In this document: one piece after another, positions 22,471-22,572 of the stretch
How positions within the stretch are numbered: the first letter of the stretch is position 1
Layout of the letters: each line of letters opens with the position of its first letter
DNA from: JARIHD01 sp964610985
Lineage (GTDB): Bacteria; Patescibacteriota; Saccharimonadia; Saccharimonadales; UBA4665
Assembly (NCBI GenBank): GCA_964610985.1
Contig: CAZSZJ010000020.1
Location: forward strand, 1 to 22,572
DNA: 22,572 nucleotides
Direction: 5' to 3'
Made by a program: the position numbers and the translations under genes
Notes under the pieces: model-generated
What the model was told of the DNA's origin: nothing
The model's database searches: none
The model's input: only the letters and a program-made list of their open reading frames with translations

Positions 22471-22558
22471 GGGCGAGTGGCGGAATCGGTAGACGCGCTA
22501 GACTCAAAATCTGGTATTCATTACGGATGTGAGGGTTCGAGTCCCTCCTCGCCCACCA
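22471..22558 (+). tRNA. tRNA-Leu (anticodon CAA)
   Basis: A complete class II tRNA. The acceptor stem is GGGCGAG (22471-22477) with CTCGCCC (22548-22554), the discriminator is A, and CCA is encoded at 22556-22558. The anticodon stem 22498-22502/22510-22514 includes one G-U pair, and the loop carries CAA at 22505-22507, reading UUG. A long variable arm (about 22515-22530) and the T arm GAGGG/CCCTC with a TTCGAGT loop confirm the Leu type. Confidence 0.96.
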
Positions 22559-22572
22559 GACTTGAACTAATA

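Noticed and set aside
1..22572. UGA recoded as Gly (as in Gracilibacteria and Absconditabacteria)
   Set aside because: Known families such as the TylF-type methyltransferase end at TGA at the right place, and no family protein needs UGA read through, apart from the doubtful frameshift at 2806.
1..22572. CRISPR arrays, insertion sequences, prophage modules
   Set aside because: No regularly spaced repeats, transposase, integrase or capsid/tail genes. The lone Peptidase_S74 protein is the only phage-like element.

Overview
The window (about 50% G+C by eye) looks like chromosome from a Patescibacteria/CPR bacterium, most likely Candidatus Saccharibacteria or a close relative. The reasons are indirect. 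It holds several single-span membrane proteins of unknown function, a PEGA-domain protein, a DUF3048 protein and two membrane-anchored sortases, with no outer-membrane genes. Several proteins have an actinobacterial flavour (class F-like sortase, DUF3040-like protein, HTH-like regulator). UGA is an ordinary stop here (for example at the end of the TylF-type methyltransferase), which argues against the UGA-recoding lineages Gracilibacteria and Absconditabacteria. The lineage is inference; no marker gene fixes it.

Layout. 1-104: 3' part of tRNA-Glu(CUC) and its terminator. 301-4257: a mixed, accessory-looking block with an unknown membrane protein, an HhH-GPD-like DNA glycosylase relative, a free-standing endosialidase-type chaperone domain (Peptidase_S74), an apparently frameshifted HTH-like regulator and a NUDT9-like Nudix hydrolase. 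4420-7853 (+): a secreted surface protein with an SPDTG sorting signal, followed directly by a class F-like sortase and a small DUF3040-like membrane protein. 13821-7854 (-): a tightly packed seven-gene run of DUF3048 protein, PAS histidine kinase, receiver-only response regulator, UmuD-like protein, UmuC, TylF-type methyltransferase and RlmH, with gaps of 18 bp or less and several stop/start overlaps. 15908-13872 (-): M3 oligopeptidase. 17408-15981 (-): glutamyl-tRNA synthetase. 18809-17451 (-) and 18841-20346 (+): two divergent membrane proteins sharing a 31-bp promoter region. 20391-20936 (+): unknown protein. 22357-20933 (-): a second sortase with long flanking regions. 22471-22558: tRNA-Leu(CAA).

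Three themes stand out. First, many genes have a TANNNT -10 element only 5-9 bp before the start codon, so their mRNAs should be leaderless or nearly so, while a minority have good Shine-Dalgarno sites. Second, there is a self-contained substrate-sortase pair. Third, a UmuD homologue that appears to have lost its catalytic serine and its Cys-Gly cleavage site sits in one directon with UmuC and a two-component system. Convergent genes are packed to zero or overlapping at their stops. No CRISPR array, insertion sequence, rRNA or replication origin was seen.
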